A stretch of 30,156 nt of DNA from Gemmatimonadales bacterium UBA7835 (GTDB lineage Bacteria > Gemmatimonadota > Gemmatimonadetes > Longimicrobiales > Gaopeijiaceae), in the NCBI GenBank assembly GCA_002500925.1, contig DLTN01000007.1, positions 1 through 30,156 of the forward strand, given 5' to 3'. Positions 1-7,548 of this stretch are shown here, one piece after another (the first letter of the stretch is position 1; every line of letters begins with the position of its first letter). The notes beneath the pieces are model-generated. The model did not search any database, had not been told where the DNA came from, and was given only the letters and a program-made list of their open reading frames with translations. The position numbers and the translations under genes are program-made.

Positions 1-210
1 GGACGTCGTCGTCGCATGGAGGGCCCGCGAGTGATAGTCCTGAACTACAAGGATGTCGAAACGCTGTCTCACTTCATCACCGATCAGGGAAAGATTCTGC
101 CAAAGCGGACCACTAAGGTTACGGCGCGCTTTCAGCGCGAACTCGGGTCAGCGGTGAAGCGCGCACGTTACCTCGCTCTTCTTCCATACGTGCGACGTCA
201 GGACGGCTGA
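1..210 (+). CDS. rpsR: 30S ribosomal protein S18, 5' end cut off by the window
   Basis: S18 binds 16S rRNA in the platform of the small ribosomal subunit. The reading frame is open from base 1 (GRRRRMEGPR...), so the ATG at 16 is an internal methionine and the true start lies outside the window. The visible part has the family landmarks: the YKDVETLSHFITDQGKILP segment and the basic KRARYLALLPYV tail. The usual length is about 75–90 residues, so only the N-terminal 10–20 are missing. It heads a cluster with a DUF2232 gene, rplI and rsfS. rpsF would be expected just upstream. Confidence 0.95.
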   Translation, partial: GRRRRMEGPRVIVLNYKDVETLSHFITDQGKILPKRTTKVTARFQRELGSAVKRARYLALLPYVRRQDG

Positions 211-229
211 GGTTGAACCGCGCAAGCTG

Positions 230-1171
230 ATGGTGATTAAGGCGAACCGGATCCCCGAGCGCACGGGGACGGGATGGCGGACATTGGCGGTGCTCTTTGC
301 TTTGCTGCTGGTTGGCTCACTTCTTCCTGCAGGTATGCTCGTTGGTGTGCCCCTGCTAATCTTGATCGGTCTCAGAGGGATCCGTAACAAGGGACTTTTC
401 ATCGCAACGCTTTTGGCGATGTTTGTTGTTCTTGCGGGTCAACGAGATCCGTTGTGGTATATGGAGCGGGGTTGGGCTGTTTTGTTGGGTGGATCTTTCG
501 CTTCAGTGACGCTGGTTGTTCCGCAGTGGCGTCTAACTTCTAAGTCCCTAGCCGCTGTCGGTGGAGCGTTGTTGGGAACGACGGTTTTCTGTGTTTTTGC
601 GAGTGGTGCGTGGTCGAGCGTAGAGTGGGGCGTAAATGACCGGCTCGCTGCTGTACTTGGCAATGTCCTACATGCGTTGGCCTTGGTGAGTGAGGGTCAG
701 GCTGTCTCCCCTGTCTTCATCGCTGCGGTGAACCGCACGGTTGAATTACAAGCTGAGGTGTTCCCGGCGGTGCTTGCTTTAGAGTCCATGGCCGCGTTGG
801 GTGTGGCTTGGTGGCTATATCAGCGGATTGGGTTCGGAGATGATCAGGCGTTGGGTTCGGTGAGATATTTTGGGTTCAACGACCACCTCGTTTGGGTTCT
901 AATTATTGGACTCCTTCTCGTCTTTGCTCAATTGGGCGAGAGCCCTACGAGGGTAGGTGCAAATTTCGCGGTCTTTATGACGGTACTTTATGCACTTCGT
1001 GGCGTAGGTGTCGTCGTATTTGTGAACGAGGGACTTACGTTCCTCGGTCTATTGATGTTGATACTGGGAGTGTTGTTCGCGGCCCCAATCTTGGTTGGGT
1101 TTGCGGCACTTCTAGGCATTGCAGATACATGGCTTGATCTACGCAGACGGGTGGAGATCACGGCCAGTTAG
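230..1171 (+). CDS. DUF2232 (YybS-like) multi-pass membrane protein
   Basis: A 313-residue, very hydrophobic protein with about eight predicted membrane segments spread over its length. It ends in a basic tail (IADTWLDLRRR) typical of the DUF2232 family, and its position between rpsR and rplI is also the family's usual place in several phyla. The molecular function of the family is not established. The start codon lies 20 nt after the rpsR stop, with no good Shine-Dalgarno sequence, so coupling to rpsR is likely. The family call rests on topology, the C-terminal motif and location. The membrane topology is read directly from the sequence. Confidence 0.8.
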   Translation: MVIKANRIPERTGTGWRTLAVLFALLLVGSLLPAGMLVGVPLLILIGLRGIRNKGLFIATLLAMFVVLAGQRDPLWYMERGWAVLLGGSFASVTLVVPQWRLTSKSLAAVGGALLGTTVFCVFASGAWSSVEWGVNDRLAAVLGNVLHALALVSEGQAVSPVFIAAVNRTVELQAEVFPAVLALESMAALGVAWWLYQRIGFGDDQALGSVRYFGFNDHLVWVLIIGLLLVFAQLGESPTRVGANFAVFMTVLYALRGVGVVVFVNEGLTFLGLLMLILGVLFAAPILVGFAALLGIADTWLDLRRRVEITAS

Positions 1172-1189
1172 ACATTAACTGGAGGAATT

Positions 1190-1645
1190 ATGAAGCTAAT
1201 TCTCAAGCAGTCCGTCCCGAACCTGGGTGATGTTGGTGAAGTGGTGAACGTGAAGCCGGGGTTCGGTCGCAACTATCTGATCCCGCAAGGATTTGCGTAT
1301 ATAGCGAGTGCTAAAAATCTGGCTCGCATTGAGGCCGAACAGGCTCGTGCAGCAGAGGAAGCCCGCCGAGATTTTCTCGAGGCGCGTCGTCGGGCGTCTC
1401 AGCTCGAGGGGTTTTCACTGAGTTTCCAAGAAAATGCGGGGGAAGATGGCCAATTGTTTGGTTCAGTTTCTGTTGCCGATATCACAGATCGGATCAATTC
1501 GGGTGAGATCGACTTCACTCTCGACAAAAGGGCCGTTCAGCTCGACGACGTCATTAAGGTTGTCGGAGAGGTTCTAGTTCCGATCAAGCTTCACACCGAC
1601 GTAACTGTTGAGGTCACAGTCAGCGTCGAGGCAGCTCAGAGTTGA
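1190..1645 (+). CDS. rplI: 50S ribosomal protein L9
   Basis: L9 binds 23S rRNA near the L1 stalk and helps keep the reading frame. The protein has 151 residues, the usual length. The N-terminal domain shows the family signature (MKLILKQSVPNLGDVGEVV, then KPGFGRNYLIPQGFA). A long charged connecting helix rich in Ala, Arg and Glu follows, and then the C-terminal domain containing GQLFGSVSVADI. A strong Shine-Dalgarno sequence GGAGG (1181–1185) lies 4 nt before the ATG. It sits 18 nt after the DUF2232 gene and is probably cotranscribed with it. Confidence 0.97.
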   Translation: MKLILKQSVPNLGDVGEVVNVKPGFGRNYLIPQGFAYIASAKNLARIEAEQARAAEEARRDFLEARRRASQLEGFSLSFQENAGEDGQLFGSVSVADITDRINSGEIDFTLDKRAVQLDDVIKVVGEVLVPIKLHTDVTVEVTVSVEAAQS

Positions 1646-1655
1646 GCAGGCCCTG

Positions 1656-2030
1656 ATGGCAGATGAGCTGACCGCACGTTCAAATGAAGTTCCGGAAGAA
1701 ATACACCGGGCGGCTGAGCTTGCCCTCGAACGAAAGGCAAGTGATGTAGTAGTTCTTGATCTTAGGGGGATCTCGACGGCTACCGATTACTTTGTGATCG
1801 CTAGCGGAACGTCCGACGTTCAGGTTAAGGCCATCGCCGACCATGTGCGGGATGAACTCAAGAAGGACAGTGTTCGTCCCGAACACCTAGAAGGCTTTCG
1901 TGGCGGGCGCTGGGTCCTGATGGACTATGTGGACTTCGTAGTGCACGTATTTCATCCTCAGGCCAGAGAGTTTTATCAGCTTGAGCGGTTGTGGGGAGAC
2001 GCTCCTAGGTGGGATGTACCTATGGGGTGA
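1656..2030 (+). CDS. rsfS: Ribosomal silencing factor RsfS (Iojap/YbeB family)
   Basis: RsfS binds ribosomal protein L14 and blocks subunit joining when nutrients run short. The 124-residue protein carries the DUF143 core: an initial helix (HRAAELALERKASDVVVLDL), the DYFVIASGTSDVQVKAI strand-helix and the WVLMDYVDFVVHVFHPQARE hallmark, ending with LERLWGDAP. I chose the ATG at 1656, 10 nt after the rplI stop, because the frame upstream of it overlaps the L9 coding end and has no family similarity. The position directly after rplI supports a translation-related operon. Confidence 0.93.
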   Translation: MADELTARSNEVPEEIHRAAELALERKASDVVVLDLRGISTATDYFVIASGTSDVQVKAIADHVRDELKKDSVRPEHLEGFRGGRWVLMDYVDFVVHVFHPQAREFYQLERLWGDAPRWDVPMG

Positions 2031-2149
2031 GGTTCCTTTCCGCTCGCACCAAGCGGCTCTACCTTGTCGCGTTCATGGCAAATTGCATTCTATCTAATCC
2101 GAAACCGCGTTGCTTGGGTCCTGCACCCAGCCTGTAAAGATACTCGTAT
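2031..2149 (+). promoter_or_regulatory. Intergenic region with possible promoter for the smc operon
   Basis: The gap of 119 nt holds a possible promoter: TTGCTT (2110–2115), a 19-nt spacer, then TAAAGAT (2135–2141). Transcription would begin about at the ATG at 2150, so the mRNA could be leaderless. No Shine-Dalgarno sequence precedes that ATG, which agrees. A short inverted repeat, TGGGT-cctgc-ACCCA (2115–2129), lies inside the spacer and could be an operator or chance. This is a by-eye call, and the long spacer weakens it. Confidence 0.35.
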
Positions 2150-2686
2150 ATGGCAGAACTCTCGCCTCTTGAGACGCTAGACGAGGTAGACGTGTCTGTG
2201 GGAATCAGGACAGATGGTTGTCGGGTGCTTGCACTCGTTGCGCCACCCACTCCAGAGTCAGAGGATTGGGCCCCTAGAGCCGCACATCGGTTAGCCGCTC
2301 AGTGGGTTTCAAAAGGTCATCGGGTTATCCTAGCGGATGGAGGATTGGATCAACCCTCACTTCACAATGTCGCTGGGATCCCAAATCGAGAAGGCATTGT
2401 CGACGTGGCGTTGTATGGTGCGTCGTTGGCTCGTGTCTCTCAGCTCTTTGGTGGGTATGTTCTCATTACGGCCGGAACTGTTGTAGCAGATCCGACCGCT
2501 GTCGCTCGTGCCAGACGTTGGCACCGGGTTGCCGCAGGTGTGCCTGAAGCAGGAGCCACGCTTTTGATCTATCTGCGCGATGAGGAGCCGTGGGCACCAG
2601 CCTTTTTGGACTCAGTGGACGAGATTGTTTTTCTGGAGAATGAAGGTGAGTTACCAACAGGATATTCGGGACCTAACAATGGGTAA
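2150..2686 (+). CDS. BY-kinase/ParA-like fold protein lacking a Walker A motif
   Basis: A 178-residue protein. Its middle follows the pattern of bacterial tyrosine kinases of the CpsD/Wzc type and MinD/ParA ATPases: a first strand (VLALVAPP), a helix (AAHRLAAQWVSKGHRV), then ILADGGLDQPSLHNVAGIPN, which lines up with the family's 'lidaDlrrPslh..lgl.n' Walker A' region. GIVDVALYGASL and a late YVLITAG strand come next. The loop that should hold GK[ST] reads PPTPESEDW instead, so nucleotide binding is probably lost. The C-terminal half resembles the later strands of the fold, ending in an acidic tail. The stop is 3 nt before smc, so the two are translationally coupled. The fold assignment is inference, and the function is unknown. 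Confidence 0.6.
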   Translation: MAELSPLETLDEVDVSVGIRTDGCRVLALVAPPTPESEDWAPRAAHRLAAQWVSKGHRVILADGGLDQPSLHNVAGIPNREGIVDVALYGASLARVSQLFGGYVLITAGTVVADPTAVARARRWHRVAAGVPEAGATLLIYLRDEEPWAPAFLDSVDEIVFLENEGELPTGYSGPNNG

Positions 2687-2689
2687 GGG

Positions 2690-5600
2690 ATGAGGCTGAA
2701 GTCACTGAAGGTTCAGGGTTTTAAATCTTTCGCAGATGCAACCACCGTTGAGTTTCACGACGGAATAACGGCCGTCGTTGGGCCCAATGGTTGTGGCAAG
2801 TCGAACATCTCAGATGCGATTCGATGGGTACTGGGAGAACAGCGCCCGACCGCGATCCGAGGTGCGAAGATGGAAGAGGCGATATTTCAGGGCTCGGTTA
2901 ATCGGCGTCCAGTTAATAGAGGATCTGTCTCACTCACGGTTTCTAACGAGGATGGAGCTCTTCCTATAGCCTACGAAGAGGTCGAAATCGGCCGGCAGGT
3001 ATTCCGAGATGGCGGGAGTGAGTATTCGATAAATCGATCTTCTGTGCGTCTTAAGGATATCGTAGAGCTATATCGTGACACCGGGCTGGGTGCCAATGCC
3101 TATGCAATGATCGAACAGCGTATGGTAGATGCGATTCTCTCTAATCGGAACGAAGAGCGAAGAAGTCTGTTTGAAGAGGCCGCTGGGATTGGGAAGTACA
3201 AGGATCGACGGAAGTCAGCGACCCGTCGTCTGGAACGGGCGGAAATGGATTTGCAGCGTCTAGACGACGTGATTGCAGAGATACAGACGAAGGTGCGTTC
3301 ACTGGCTCGGCAAAAAGGAAAGGCTCAACGCTACGATGAGTTTCGGAAACGTCGACTCGATGTCGAAGTCGAGGTTGTGCGTCATAGGCTTGAGACACTT
3401 TCAGCGCGACTCAAGTCAGTAACTGAGAATTTGGAAGGGGATGTGCAGACAGGGCAGGGAATGGTCGTAGAGCTCGCCTCTTCTGAGGCTGAGTACGAGG
3501 CCCTCCGTTTGAGTAAGATTGAAGCAGAAAAGCAGAGGATGACTGAGGTGGCCTCGCTCGGAGAGGTCAGAGAAACTCTTGTTCGGTGGGAACGTGATCT
3601 CGCAGTTTCAGATGAGCGAGTGGCGTATGCTTCGAGAAGATTAGCTCAGATCGAAGATGAGAGTGCGGAGGCTCAAGGCCAGGCAGCGAAACTCCAAGAA
3701 AATGAGGTCGAGCTAGAGACTAGCCTTAAGCGCATACACGATGAGCTAGGGCGGGCAAAAAGCGATGCTGCCGATCGTTCGGAGGATGCAGAACAGGTCC
3801 GGGTTCGGCTGGAAGAGTCTCGAAGCAGATTCGACGCAGTGGAGAGCCAAGGTCGTGAGATCGCTCGCCGGGTTGCTCAGCTAGAGGGTGATGCGGAGTC
3901 TGCGGACGCACAGGCAGCCGAACTTGAGCGCAGGCTCGAGCAGATAACTAACGAGTTGAGTGCGGCTGCTGACACTATTTCAGACCTGGAGTCTCAGGGA
4001 GATCTCTTTTCTCGGGAATTGGTTTCAGTTACGGAGGCGCTCGAGTCAGCAAGATCAGATGCGGATCTCAGGCTGCAGGAGCTAGAAGTAGCACGACCTG
4101 CTTTTGAGATCGCTAGAAGTGAGCGTAGAAGTGCTGTTGAGCGGCTGGCTTCTTTAACCGCACGTCGAGATGCACTCGAAAGTCTCGCCCGTGATCGGGA
4201 GGGCGTTGATCCTGTTGTTAAGGCACTATTAGAATCTGAGCTTTCGGGTGTTCTTGGGGTGCTATCAGACTTTATCGATGCCGGTGACGGTTCCATCGAA
4301 ACCGTAGAGTCGTTCCTAGGCCCGCTCACGACAGCAGTTGTGGTCCAAGATGTGAAGGCACTTGACCTAGCTCTTCAGTGGTTTGGAACGTCTTGGAGGA
4401 ACGGTGGCGGATTGATTCTACTTCCGCTTGACCGTGTGCCCGACTTTTCGTCAGTTGGGCGGGAACCTGGGCTTCTCGGACAAGTCGAAGTTTCCGGAGC
4501 GGGTGCGCCATGGGTTGAGGCTTTATTGCATGGTGTGAGCAAATCGGAAGGGTCTGGAGAGATGACGGTCACCGAGCGCGATGGAGTTGTGCGTGTTGGT
4601 CACCCTTCTGGTGGGTCAAGTGTCCTCGAGCGCAAGAAAATACTCGATAAAGTATTGATAGATTGCGAGGAGGCCGAGTCGGAAAATAAGGCGGCCTCTT
4701 CCAAGGCAGAGTTGGCGGAAAAATCACTTCATGCTGCGGAAGATGCGCTGGAGGCCTCTCGGGAAGCACTTAGGGTCGCAGAGGATATCCACAGAAAGGC
4801 GCAGAGTGACCTTGACGCTCAAGAAGACCATCGAGGTCGTATGGACCGACTCCGGGACGAATTCGCCCGTCAACTCGAGGGTGCTAGAGCTGCGCGCTCT
4901 AGAGCGTTGGAGCGAGCTGATGAAGCTCGCGAAGATCGGGAAGTGTTTCTTGAGCAGGAGGCCGGTCTGCACGGAGAGCGAGAAAAAGCAAGGGCCGAAG
5001 TACATTCAGTGCAAGAAGAATGGGAGCTTGCAAGGGCCGAAGAGGCTCGTCTCGCCGTAAATGTCGCGAGGCTAGAAGGAGACGGTAAACGTCTTAGTGA
5101 TCGCCTGAGTACTATTTCTTCATCCCGCGGCCAGGCGGCTGAACGAGTTAAGAGCTTAGACGCAGAAAAGTCAGACCTTCACGATGAGCAGGCCGCCGCG
5201 CATGCGTTAAGGAAAGAAGGTGATGAAGCCACGGAGCGACTGTTTGCAGAGCGGACGGAGGCTGAAGCGAAGGTCAGGAGGCATGACGAAGCTCTGCAGT
5301 CGATATCGGAAGATTTAGAGACATCTGAGCGTCGTGTTCGAGAGGCGAGGACTAAGGAAAGAGCCGCCTCCGATCGAAGACACGAGTTGGAACTGGAGAA
5401 GCAGGAACTCAGCGGGAGCGTCCGGCGGATAAGGGAAAGACTAGAGAATGAATGGGGTCGTCCGCTCGATGTTTTGCTAGAGGAAGCGGTCCCCGTTGAC
5501 GGAGAGCCTGAAGAGTTGGAGAGCGAGCTCGAAGACATAGTCAGCGCTCTTGAACGTATAGGACCGGTGAACATGCTAGCAGTGGAGGAGCACGAAGAAG

Positions 5601-6178
5601 AGAGTGCTCGCCTAGAGTTTCTCACCGAGCAGAGGTCTGACTTAGTAGAGGCACGAGATGACCTTCGTTCGGCGATTCGAGAGATTAATAAGACCGCGAC
5701 CGAGCTCTTCTCAGAAACGTTTGAGAACATTCGGGAGAATTTCCGGATGACATTTCTGCGCCTATTTGAAGGTGGTGAGGCCGACTTGTGGCTCATGGAC
5801 CCTGACGATCCGTTGGAGTCACCAATTGAGATCCACGCTTCACCGAGAGGCAAGAAGACCCAGAGGATCGACCTTCTTTCCGGGGGGGAGCGAGCCCTGA
5901 CCTCTCTGTCTCTTCTCTTCGGGATCTACCTGGTCAAGCCGAGTCCGTTCTGCGTGTTTGATGAGGTCGATGCCCCTTTGGATGAGGCAAACATAGGGCG
6001 CTTTATCCGCTTGTTGCAGGAGTTTAGCGAGGAAACTCAATTTGTTGTAATCACCCATAATCCTCGTACGATAGAGGCGGCCGACTGGATCTACGGGGTG
6101 ACCATGGAAGAGCCTGGCGTTAGCAGTGTCGTGGGCGTGAAGCTTGATGAGGCGCTCGAGGCTGCGGGGGCTGCCTAG
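2690..6178 (+). CDS. smc: Chromosome segregation ATPase SMC
   Basis: SMC forms the dimeric ring of bacterial condensin with ScpA and ScpB, compacting and separating chromosomes. The 1162-residue protein has the complete layout. The N-terminal head holds Walker A (GPNGCGKS, residues 31–38). Coiled coil runs from about 165 to 500, a hinge lies at about 515–655, and a second coiled coil runs to about 990. The C-terminal head holds the LLSGGERALTSLSLLFGIY signature near 1064 and Walker B FCVFDEVDAPLDEAN near 1087, followed by the VVITHNPRT switch. The length is normal, but the second half of the hinge looks shortened. The start ATG follows the upstream stop by 3 nt. scpA and scpB are not in the window. 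Confidence 0.97.
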   Translation: MRLKSLKVQGFKSFADATTVEFHDGITAVVGPNGCGKSNISDAIRWVLGEQRPTAIRGAKMEEAIFQGSVNRRPVNRGSVSLTVSNEDGALPIAYEEVEIGRQVFRDGGSEYSINRSSVRLKDIVELYRDTGLGANAYAMIEQRMVDAILSNRNEERRSLFEEAAGIGKYKDRRKSATRRLERAEMDLQRLDDVIAEIQTKVRSLARQKGKAQRYDEFRKRRLDVEVEVVRHRLETLSARLKSVTENLEGDVQTGQGMVVELASSEAEYEALRLSKIEAEKQRMTEVASLGEVRETLVRWERDLAVSDERVAYASRRLAQIEDESAEAQGQAAKLQENEVELETSLKRIHDELGRAKSDAADRSEDAEQVRVRLEESRSRFDAVESQGREIARRVAQLEGDAESADAQAAELERRLEQITNELSAAADTISDLESQGDLFSRELVSVTEALESARSDADLRLQELEVARPAFEIARSERRSAVERLASLTARRDALESLARDREGVDPVVKALLESELSGVLGVLSDFIDAGDGSIETVESFLGPLTTAVVVQDVKALDLALQWFGTSWRNGGGLILLPLDRVPDFSSVGREPGLLGQVEVSGAGAPWVEALLHGVSKSEGSGEMTVTERDGVVRVGHPSGGSSVLERKKILDKVLIDCEEAESENKAASSKAELAEKSLHAAEDALEASREALRVAEDIHRKAQSDLDAQEDHRGRMDRLRDEFARQLEGARAARSRALERADEAREDREVFLEQEAGLHGEREKARAEVHSVQEEWELARAEEARLAVNVARLEGDGKRLSDRLSTISSSRGQAAERVKSLDAEKSDLHDEQAAAHALRKEGDEATERLFAERTEAEAKVRRHDEALQSISEDLETSERRVREARTKERAASDRRHELELEKQELSGSVRRIRERLENEWGRPLDVLLEEAVPVDGEPEELESELEDIVSALERIGPVNMLAVEEHEEESARLEFLTEQRSDLVEARDDLRSAIREINKTATELFSETFENIRENFRMTFLRLFEGGEADLWLMDPDDPLESPIEIHASPRGKKTQRIDLLSGGERALTSLSLLFGIYLVKPSPFCVFDEVDAPLDEANIGRFIRLLQEFSEETQFVVITHNPRTIEAADWIYGVTMEEPGVSSVVGVKLDEALEAAGAA

Positions 6179-6263
6179 CACCTCACACCCTGTCCCACGG
6201 TGGAACCTGTGCCGAAAGGCGTGTAGACTTGATGGCTATTGCCCACTGAACGGTTACGTGACC

Positions 6264-7310
6264 ATGCTCGTCCTCATGAAGTACAATGCCTCCGAGGAAC
6301 AAGTCTCTGGGGTGGTAGGTGCCATAAGAGCGATGGGTTACGATGCCCGTTCGATACCTGGCGGACAGCGCACGGCCGTGGGGCTGATCGGTAACGATGG
6401 CAGAGCGGACGCCAACCGACTTCAGGGCTTGCCCGGAGTTTCCGAAGTGATCCCGGTAACCCGAGCGTACAAGCAGGTCTCTAGAGAGTGGCGAGAAGAC
6501 GACACACTCGTTGCCTTACCGAACGGCACAGTCGTAGGCGGAACAGATCTGATAGTTATTGCTGGCCCGTGTGCCGTTGAGGGTGAGAGCCAGATCGTTG
6601 ACATTGCTCACATGTTGCGAGATAAAGGCGCTACCGTTTTACGGGGCGGCGCATTCAAGCCTCGGACATCGCCATATTCTTTCCAGGGCCTTGGCCTTGA
6701 GGGTCTTCGTTTTCTAGCCCTGGCGAGAGAGCAGACCGGGTTAATGGTGGTCACTGAGGCCCTCGATCCTGACGGTGTTGACCTAGTAGCGGAGTATGCT
6801 GACATCGTTCAAATCGGTGCCCGAAACATGCAGAACTACCCGCTGCTCCGTCGCGCAGGGCGATGCGGGAAGCCGGTCCTTTTGAAAAGAGGTATGTCTG
6901 CTACCATAGAGGAATGGTTGCTTGCAGCCGAGTATCTGCTAGCTGAGGGGAATGACGATGTGATTCTCTGTGAGAGGGGTGTCCGAAGTTTCACAAGGCA
7001 CACCAGGAATCTTCTAGATCTGGCTGCAATTCCGGTAGTGAAGTCGCTTTCTCACCTTCCCATCATAGCCGATCCTAGTCATGCAACGGGCTTGCGCTCA
7101 AAAGTCATCCCTCTGGGTCGTGCTGCAGTTGCTGCAGGCGCGGATGGCCTGATGGTTGAGGTTCATCCGGACCCACCCAATGCAATGTCCGACGGAGCCC
7201 AGTCTCTTTACCCGGGGCAGTTCGGAGAGCTAATGGAACAGATTGAGGCAATAGCTCATGCCATTAGCCGCGGAGTGACAGCTCCACTTGGAGTGGTTTC
7301 TGCTGGCTAG
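6264..7310 (+). CDS. aroF: 3-deoxy-7-phosphoheptulonate (DAHP) synthase, type I-beta
   Basis: This enzyme joins phosphoenolpyruvate and erythrose 4-phosphate, the first step of the shikimate pathway to aromatic amino acids. The 348-residue protein starts with a ferredoxin-like regulatory domain (residues 1 to about 70, MLVLMKYNASEEQ), the feedback domain known from the Thermotoga enzyme. The barrel shows IAGPCAVEGESQ, LRGGAFKPRTSPYSFQGLG, DIVQIGARNMQNY, PVLLKRGM, DPSHATG and GLMVEVHPDP, which include the metal and substrate ligands. I chose the ATG at 6264 because regulatory domains of this family begin with 'MiivMk'. Longer in-frame starts reach back into the end of smc and have no similarity. 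There is no clear Shine-Dalgarno sequence. Confidence 0.95.
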   Translation: MLVLMKYNASEEQVSGVVGAIRAMGYDARSIPGGQRTAVGLIGNDGRADANRLQGLPGVSEVIPVTRAYKQVSREWREDDTLVALPNGTVVGGTDLIVIAGPCAVEGESQIVDIAHMLRDKGATVLRGGAFKPRTSPYSFQGLGLEGLRFLALAREQTGLMVVTEALDPDGVDLVAEYADIVQIGARNMQNYPLLRRAGRCGKPVLLKRGMSATIEEWLLAAEYLLAEGNDDVILCERGVRSFTRHTRNLLDLAAIPVVKSLSHLPIIADPSHATGLRSKVIPLGRAAVAAGADGLMVEVHPDPPNAMSDGAQSLYPGQFGELMEQIEAIAHAISRGVTAPLGVVSAG

Positions 7311-7372
7311 GTAGAGTTAATAGCAGTTAGGCCGCTTAGATTTACCCCGGGGCTCACAGTTGTAGCGGTGCG

Positions 7373-7401
7373 TTGACCTGCCTATGGGGCCCAGGTAGCT
7401 T
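7373..7401 (+). promoter_or_regulatory. Sigma70-type promoter for the SRP RNA
   Basis: TTGACC (7373–7378) matches the -35 consensus at five of six bases. A 17-nt spacer follows, then TAGCTT (7396–7401), which keeps the first, second and last bases of the -10 consensus. Counting 7 nt on gives a start at 7408. That is exactly the first base of the terminal helix of the SRP RNA, and this independent agreement makes the call more credible. The flanking 7311–7372 holds nothing else I can support. Confidence 0.6.
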
Positions 7402-7407
7402 CTCCAA

Positions 7408-7508
7408 GTGCCCCAGGTCCGCAGGGCGAGAGCCCACCGAACTCCGCCAGGACCCCGCAGGTAGCAACGGTAAGTGCGGTGATTGTCGCTGCGGGTAGCC
7501 TGGGGCAC
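7408..7508 (+). ncRNA. ffs: Signal recognition particle RNA, small 4.5S type
   Basis: The RNA partner of Ffh, which delivers membrane proteins to the translocon. The ends form a perfect 10-bp helix: GTGCCCCAGG (7408–7417) with CCTGGGGCAC (7499–7508). Further in, CCGCAG (7419–7424) pairs with CTGCGG (7489–7494), CACCG (about 7435–7439) with CGGTG (7477–7481), and CCG (7444–7446) with CGG (7468–7470). The conserved helix 8 reads CGCCAGG ... AGCAACGGTAAG, as in other SRP RNAs, and GGGTAGCCTGGG matches the usual 3' strand. About 101 nt long with no room for an Alu domain. The apical loop departs from the standard GGAA form (see findings). It lies 40 nt before dnaX, as in Bacillus subtilis. The 3' end is approximate. 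Confidence 0.9.
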
Positions 7509-7548
7509 CTGGCAATAACAATTTACCTCATATGGGTAGCACAAAACG

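Noticed and set aside
148..402. Minus-strand frame across the rpsR–DUF2232 junction
   Set aside because: It opposes two supported genes and has neither a ribosome site nor a family pattern.
5179..5853. 224-codon minus-strand frame inside smc
   Set aside because: It is the complement of the coiled-coil codons (Ser/Arg-rich), with no start signal or recognisable domain.
7360..7385. GTAGCGGTGC and ACCTGC like the Alu domain of large SRP RNAs
   Set aside because: The promoter and the closing helix start the RNA at 7408, and there is no room on the 3' side for the partner strand, so the similarity is taken as chance.
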